Assembly (NCBI GenBank): GCA_005789375.1
Contig: SXXZ01000011.1
Span: 1 to 9,886, forward strand
Reading direction: 5' to 3'
Source of the DNA: Verrucomicrobiales bacterium
GTDB lineage: Bacteria > Verrucomicrobiota > Verrucomicrobiae > Limisphaerales > UBA9464
DNA length: 9,886 nucleotides
Shown here: positions 6,418 through 9,886 of the stretch, piece after piece
Numbering within the stretch: the first letter of the stretch is position 1
How the letters are laid out: every line of letters begins with the position of its first letter
The notes under the pieces: generated by a model
Seen by the model: the letters and a program-made list of their open reading frames with translations, nothing else
Told to the model about the DNA's origin: nothing
The model's database searches: none
Translations under genes and position numbers: made by a program

Positions 6418-7212
6418 TCAAACCGCAACCGGAGCCTTGATGGCGGGGTACGGATCGTAGCCCGACAACACCAAGTCTTCGTAGGCGAACTCCCGCAGTT
6501 CCCGGCGATCCGGATTCAGGGTCAAAGTCGGCAACGGGCGCGGTTCGCGAGCCAACTGCTCCTTCACTTGCTCGAGGTGATTGGAATAGAGATGCAAGTC
6601 ACCGAAGGTGTGCACGAAATCGCCCACCTTCAACCCGGTCACCTGAGCCACCATGTGAGTCAGGAGCGCGTAACTGGCAATGTTGAAGGGCACGCCCAAG
6701 AACAAATCGGCGCTGCGCTGGTAGAGCTGACAACTGAGCTTTCCCTCACTGACGTAAAACTGGAAAAGCGTGTGGCAGGGCGGCAGCGCCATGGAATCCA
6801 CCTCGGAAGGATTCCAGGCGCTGACGATGAGCCGGCGACTGTCGGGGTTCTTGCGAATTTGCGCGACGACCTGATCGATTTGATGAATCGAACGCCCATC
6901 AGCCCCGCGCCAATCGGTCCACTGGGCCCCGTACACGCGACCTAAGTTTCCGTCTGCATCGGCCCACTCATTCCAGATGCTCACCCCGTGCTCCTGCAAC
7001 CATCGCACGTTGGTGTCACCCCGAAGGAACCACAGCAATTCGTAGGCGACACTCTTGAAGTGAACCTTCTTGGTGGTCACCAACGGAAACCCTTCGGACA
7101 GACGGAAACGGGTCTGCGCCCCAAAAACCGAGTACGTACCCGTGCCGGTCCGATCCGGCTTGAAACTGCCCTGATCAAGAACCAACCGGAGCAGATCGTG
7201 GTAGGCGCGCAT
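6418..7212 (-). CDS. thyA: thymidylate synthase ThyA
   Basis: Methylates dUMP to dTMP with 5,10-methylenetetrahydrofolate, yielding dihydrofolate; cytoplasmic homodimer. It has 264 aa, exactly the length of E. coli ThyA. Visible landmarks: [12 protein letters not shown] (20-31, Arg21 binds phosphate), [13 protein letters not shown] (42-54), [11 protein letters not shown] (58-68), IWNEWAD (79-85), [12 protein letters not shown] with the nucleophile Cys146, [20 protein letters not shown] (165-184, Asn177 contacts the base) and the [15 protein letters not shown] block. All key residues are present. The ATG at 7212 gives the canonical [15 protein letters not shown] start, though no Shine-Dalgarno precedes it. 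No dihydrofolate reductase gene, its frequent partner, lies in this window. Confidence 0.98.
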   Translation of the reverse strand: MRAYHDLLRLVLDQGSFKPDRTGTGTYSVFGAQTRFRLSEGFPLVTTKKVHFKSVAYELLWFLRGDTNVRWLQEHGVSIWNEWADADGNLGRVYGAQWTDWRGADGRSIHQIDQVVAQIRKNPDSRRLIVSAWNPSEVDSMALPPCHTLFQFYVSEGKLSCQLYQRSADLFLGVPFNIASYALLTHMVAQVTGLKVGDFVHTFGDLHLYSNHLEQVKEQLAREPRPLPTLTLNPDRRELREFAYEDLVLSGYDPYPAIKAPVAV

Positions 7213-7251
7213 GGTCGAACAAAGTCTTGGGACAGTCGAAATCAGGACCGG

Positions 7252-8370
7252 TCAGTCCTTGATGTTGACCAACTCCAAAGCGCCCACGCCACCCGGATTC
7301 CAAGCGGTGAAGAGGATGTACACCTTGGCGTTGCGTCCCTTGCCGACCACGTACCAGCAGGCGTCATGCATGTGCTGAGCATACCCATAACCAAGGTCTT
7401 CCTTGGGCTTAATGGTGCTGACCACGGCCTTGGTCTTAAGGTTGATGATGTAGAGCGGACCCGGGGTGTTGTTCGGGCCAGTGAGGCAGGGTACCAGCAG
7501 GTAATCACCCCAGAGATCGGTGTCGCACGCCGCACTTCCTTTGGGCAACTGATGGACCGCCAGCGACTTGCGTGTCTTGAGCGACCACTCATGCACCTGA
7601 GCCTCCGGCCGGGCCGAGACATACAACTCGTTGCGCTTGGGGTCGAAGGTGATGCCATGCGGCGTCTGACTCATGCTGTCGCCACCATAGAAATTACCCC
7701 GGTACTTCATCGGCTTGGCATCGGCGTCCATGAACCAGTGACGGCCATAGCCATCGGTGACCCAAAGGGTCTTGTCGCCTGCGAACGCCGCATCGGTCGG
7801 AGCCCAGCCCTTCTTGTCAGCATAGGGCCCTCCATCGGGGATCTTGAGCTTTTCCACCGTGCGGAAGGTCGTATCGGACAACAGGATTTCGCCCTCGACG
7901 TTGTCGGCAGCGATCACCAGCGGAAGCTGGCCTTTGCGCGGCAGAATGTCCGCGCCGTGCAAATTGCCTGAGGCGATCGAGGGATCCCCCTTCACGATCC
8001 AGGAATTCTTCAGCCGATCGCTGAAGCCGATCCAACCCACCTTCTCCAGACCCCAATACACCACATCGCGCTCGCTATCGACGATGAGCGTGCCGTGAGC
8101 GCCCTTCACAAAGGGCTGAGCCTCGGCCGGAACAGGCATCGCCGTAGTGACCGGGGCGAACTTCCAGAAACCCTGACCACTGACATGCGACACGTGCGAT
8201 TTGTCCTGGGCCGCAGGCGCCTTCACAGGTCCCTTCTTCTCGACCTGAAAAATCACCGGTACGGGTGAGGGTCCATGATCATGGGGTTTTGATCCCGTGT
8301 CGTGGGCCATTAGAACGGAGGCGGAAGCCAAGGCGGTGCACGCCACGGCCAGAGAGAGAGAGTTCTTCAT
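7252..8370 (-). CDS. exported beta-propeller-like (NHL-type) protein of unknown function
   Basis: From the ATG at 8370 it has 372 aa. MKNSLSLAVACTALASASVLMA is a signal peptide with likely cleavage before HD, so the protein is periplasmic or secreted. The mature N-terminus is His-rich (HDTGSKPHDHG) with a Pro/Lys linker. From about residue 88 the sequence shows blade-like repeats of beta strands, with motifs such as GTLIVDSERDVVYWG, ITFDPKRNELYVSARPE and GPLYIINLKT. His138 (NLHGAD), His238 (TPHGI) and His333/His335 (QHMHDA) recur at what could be the propeller's central face. WVTDGYGRHWFMD with TPHGI recalls NHL proteins and peptidyl-hydroxyglycine alpha-amidating lyases, but the match is too weak to name an enzyme. 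An ATG at 8379 would add three residues. thyA begins 39 nt downstream. Confidence 0.75.
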   Translation of the reverse strand: MKNSLSLAVACTALASASVLMAHDTGSKPHDHGPSPVPVIFQVEKKGPVKAPAAQDKSHVSHVSGQGFWKFAPVTTAMPVPAEAQPFVKGAHGTLIVDSERDVVYWGLEKVGWIGFSDRLKNSWIVKGDPSIASGNLHGADILPRKGQLPLVIAADNVEGEILLSDTTFRTVEKLKIPDGGPYADKKGWAPTDAAFAGDKTLWVTDGYGRHWFMDADAKPMKYRGNFYGGDSMSQTPHGITFDPKRNELYVSARPEAQVHEWSLKTRKSLAVHQLPKGSAACDTDLWGDYLLVPCLTGPNNTPGPLYIINLKTKAVVSTIKPKEDLGYGYAQHMHDACWYVVGKGRNAKVYILFTAWNPGGVGALELVNIKD

Positions 8371-8413
8371 AGGCAACATCTAAAGTTTCAACAGCCAATC
8401 CATTCCTGTCGAG

Positions 8414-8437
8414 GATCAGAACGAGCCGATCAGAACG
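8414..8437. repeat. 10-bp direct repeat with 14-bp period
   Basis: GATCAGAACG occurs at 8414-8423 and again at 8428-8437, with AGCC between. The right copy covers the stop codon of the SxtJ-like gene, and both lie 45-70 bp upstream of the propeller gene. A period of 14 bp is not a helical multiple. It may be a small tandem duplication or a binding site; nothing else supports either. Confidence 0.5.
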
Positions 8438-8819
8438 GATCACGCAAAGAACCGTAGCCTTTGGACCGGACCCAACTGGATCCCGAGCGCGACAAATCGA
8501 CCGGTCGCTGACCCAACCCACGCATGAGAAATGCCAGAGGGATCAGCACCAACCCATACACCCCTACAAGCAGCAGAAAAACCAATCGCCCGCCCAACCA
8601 AGCCTGTCCCCGCGAGATCCAGCGGTGCCACAATGCGAAGACTCCGGGAAAGAGCATCCCCAACCCCAGCACCAGAGGCATGGCTACGAGGCAAGCTCGA
8701 GGCGAAACCAGCACCCATCCGAATCGGCCGGCGAACATCAGCAGGGCCACCGGCGGCAAGAGCGATACGCCGATGGCAAACCGGTCGCGAAGGCTTCTGA
8801 CAGTTTCGGGTCGGCTCAT
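8430..8819 (-). CDS. small three-helix membrane protein, SxtJ-like
   Basis: A 129-aa inner-membrane protein whose ATG comes 2 nt after the carbamoyltransferase stop (TAACCATG), so the two form an operon. Three hydrophobic segments are visible: about 14-38, 43-64 (LVAMPLVLGLGMLFPGVFAL) and 78-99 (RLVFLLLVGVYGLVLIPLAF). The segment WHRWISRGQAWLGG between helices 2 and 3, and the LMRGLGQRPVDL that follows helix 3, resemble the SxtJ family. That family is named after the saxitoxin cluster, where sxtJ follows the carbamoyltransferase gene sxtI. The basic N-terminus and the C-terminus (GSSWVRSKGYGSLRDPF) are polar. The biochemical role of SxtJ proteins is unknown. The SxtK/DUF5989 small protein that often follows is not found in the 50-60 bp downstream. 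The call rests on helix pattern plus gene order. Confidence 0.75.
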   Translation of the reverse strand: MSRPETVRSLRDRFAIGVSLLPPVALLMFAGRFGWVLVSPRACLVAMPLVLGLGMLFPGVFALWHRWISRGQAWLGGRLVFLLLVGVYGLVLIPLAFLMRGLGQRPVDLSRSGSSWVRSKGYGSLRDPF

Positions 8820-8821
8820 GG

Positions 8822-9886
8822 TTAGTCCGGGATGGCCTCGAAGCCTCGGGGCAAGGTGGTGTGGAGTTGTCGGTCTCGCTCCAGAAAACAGGGACCTACC
8901 GCGAGCACATCGATCTGGGAGTTGATGAAGCAACGGAAGGCATCTTCGGTCGAGGCGACCACCGGCTCCCCACGAACATTGAAGGAGGTATTGATGAGCA
9001 CCGGACAACCAGTCTTCGCCTCAAAGTGCTTGAGCAATGCGTAGAACTGAGGGTTGCGGTCCGAGTCCACCGTTTGTACCCGCGCCGAGCCATCCACATG
9101 AGTCACGGCCGGCAAGGTGGACCGCACTTGCTTCAATCGATCCAACCCTTCGGCCTCCTGAGCCAATGGGACCCGTTGGGAATCCGCCACCGGGGCCACC
9201 AACAGCATGTAGGGGGACTCTCCCTGGAGCCCGAAGAATTCCGCCGACCGCTCGGCCAACACGGCCGGGGCAAACGGCCGGAAGGACTCGCGGAATTTGA
9301 CCTTCAAGTTCATGCGCGACTGCATGTCCGGGCTCCGCGGGTCGCCCAAAATGGAACGGTGTCCCAACGCGCGCGGACCGAATTCCATGCGTCCTTGCAC
9401 CCATCCCACCACCTTGCCTGCGATCAACGCATCGACGACGCGCTCCTGAAGAACCTCTGGAGCCAACCGTTCCCAAACAGCATCCAATCGCTTCAAGGAA
9501 GCCTCGACCGCTTCCGGAGATTCTTCAGGCCCCAGGAAACCTCCACCCATGGCGTCGGAGGCCGTCGGGGTTCGCGGAGCGCCCAAGCCACCGCGATCCA
9601 AGGGCCCATGCCAAGCCGCCAAGGCGGCACCCAGGGCAGCCCCAGCATCTCCCGCAGCGGGTTGGATCCACAGTTTCTCAAAAGGTCCCTCCCGCAGGAT
9701 CCGACCATTGGCCACGCAATTCAGGGCCACCCCACCGGCCAGACACAAGTGGGCGGAGCCGGTCTGCTCGTGGGCGCGGCGGACCAATCCCAATAGGGCC
9801 CGCTCGGTCACCGCTTGTATGGATCGAGCCAGATCGAGATGGCGTTTTTCCAGAGGCTCATCCGGACGACGGGGCGGCCCACCGAA
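8822..9886 (-). CDS. NodU/CmcH-type carbamoyltransferase, N-terminus cut by window edge
   Basis: Transfers a carbamoyl group from carbamoyl phosphate through carbamoyl-AMP to a hydroxyl of a sugar, antibiotic or other small molecule (NodU, TobZ and SxtI are examples). The visible C-terminal 354 residues run to the window end. They contain FGGPPRRPDEPL, then LCLAGGVALNCVANGRIL and GDAGAALGAALAAWH, the end of the Kae1-like ASKHA domain (to about residue 93). The C-terminal YrdC-like carbamoylation domain follows: VQGRMEFGPRALGHRSILGD (163-182), KFRESFRPFAPAVL (197-210) and CPVLINTSFNVRGEPVV (294-310). All family signatures in this portion are intact. The metal-binding His residues of the first domain lie beyond base 9886. 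The first in-frame start codon inside the window (GTG, 9811) is internal, not the true start. The acceptor substrate cannot be told from sequence. Confidence 0.94.
   Translation of the reverse strand, partial: FGGPPRRPDEPLEKRHLDLARSIQAVTERALLGLVRRAHEQTGSAHLCLAGGVALNCVANGRILREGPFEKLWIQPAAGDAGAALGAALAAWHGPLDRGGLGAPRTPTASDAMGGGFLGPEESPEAVEASLKRLDAVWERLAPEVLQERVVDALIAGKVVGWVQGRMEFGPRALGHRSILGDPRSPDMQSRMNLKVKFRESFRPFAPAVLAERSAEFFGLQGESPYMLLVAPVADSQRVPLAQEAEGLDRLKQVRSTLPAVTHVDGSARVQTVDSDRNPQFYALLKHFEAKTGCPVLINTSFNVRGEPVVASTEDAFRCFINSQIDVLAVGPCFLERDRQLHTTLPRGFEAIPD

Noticed and set aside
5538..7212. SDR next to thyA as a pteridine reductase replacing dihydrofolate reductase
   Set aside because: FolM/PTR1-type reductases carry an Arg in the glycine motif (TGxxxRxG) and prefer NADPH. 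This SDR has TGGAAGIG with Asp38, which favours NAD, and its C-terminal block resembles sugar dehydrogenases.
7243..7265. Imperfect stem ATCA-GGAC-cggtca-GTCC-T-TGAT at the propeller stop as a terminator
   Set aside because: It has a bulge and only TTTCG-like sequence after it on the minus strand; too weak to call.
6988..7971. Long open frame on the plus strand (327 codons) across thyA and the propeller gene
   Set aside because: It spans two real minus-strand genes and the gap between them, and its product is unlike any known protein.
8861..9796. Long open frame on the plus strand (311 codons) opposite the carbamoyltransferase
   Set aside because: The minus strand encodes unmistakable carbamoyltransferase motifs throughout. 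The plus-strand product has no recognisable domain and is a shadow of GC-rich coding DNA.
1..9886. tRNA, rRNA, CRISPR array, insertion sequence or phage signatures
   Set aside because: I found no array of repeats, terminal inverted repeats, transposase or integrase motifs, or tRNA-like cloverleaf in the short gaps available.

Overview
This 9,886-bp window is ordinary, densely packed bacterial chromosome with moderately high GC by eye. I see no RNA genes, CRISPR, insertion sequences or phage genes. The content suggests a Gram-negative, saccharolytic heterotroph, and the gene set and the style of the proteins fit Verrucomicrobiota best. That includes an ArgA-type N-acetylglutamate synthase, a DUF5722 secreted glycosidase-like protein, a GbsR/DCC pair and a NodU-type carbamoyltransferase with an SxtJ-like partner. 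The phylum is an inference from family recognition, not from a marker gene. None of the ten genes whose start lies in the window has a clear Shine-Dalgarno motif at normal spacing.

Layout. On the minus strand at the left edge lies the N-terminal two thirds of a PhoH-like (YbeZ) ATPase (1-662), cut by the window edge. A 225-bp gap (663-887) holds only doubtful small ORFs. A minus-strand pair follows: a GbsR/MarR-type regulator (1366-1911) and a DCC-family thiol-disulfide protein (888-1334, or from 1361). A perfect 18-bp inverted repeat abuts the regulator's start codon and probably serves as its own operator. A 244-bp divergent intergenic region separates it from the only plus-strand unit: argA (2156-3445, GTG start) overlapping by ATGA a secreted DUF5722 protein (3442-4752).

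From there to the right edge everything is on the minus strand, listed in transcription order from the right. A carbamoyltransferase (8822-9886, 5' end outside) is followed 2 nt later by a small three-helix SxtJ-like membrane protein (8430-8819). Next come a secreted beta-propeller-like protein (7252-8370), thymidylate synthase thyA (6418-7212), an SDR dehydrogenase resembling L-fucose dehydrogenase (5538-6323), and an RluA-family pseudouridine synthase (4702-5544) overlapping the SDR by 7 nt. The 3' end of the pseudouridine synthase overlaps the 3' end of the DUF5722 gene by 51 bp, tail to tail.

How the genes fit together. Housekeeping functions (PhoH-like, ThyA, pseudouridine synthase, ArgA) are interleaved with three poorly understood items. 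These are the carbamoyltransferase/SxtJ-like pair (probably surface glycan or secondary metabolite carbamoylation), the exported DUF5722 protein with a GH-A-like pair of glutamates coupled to argA, and the exported His-bearing propeller. No complete novel system is evident. The carbamoyltransferase/SxtJ-like unit, whose upstream part lies outside the window, is the best lead.
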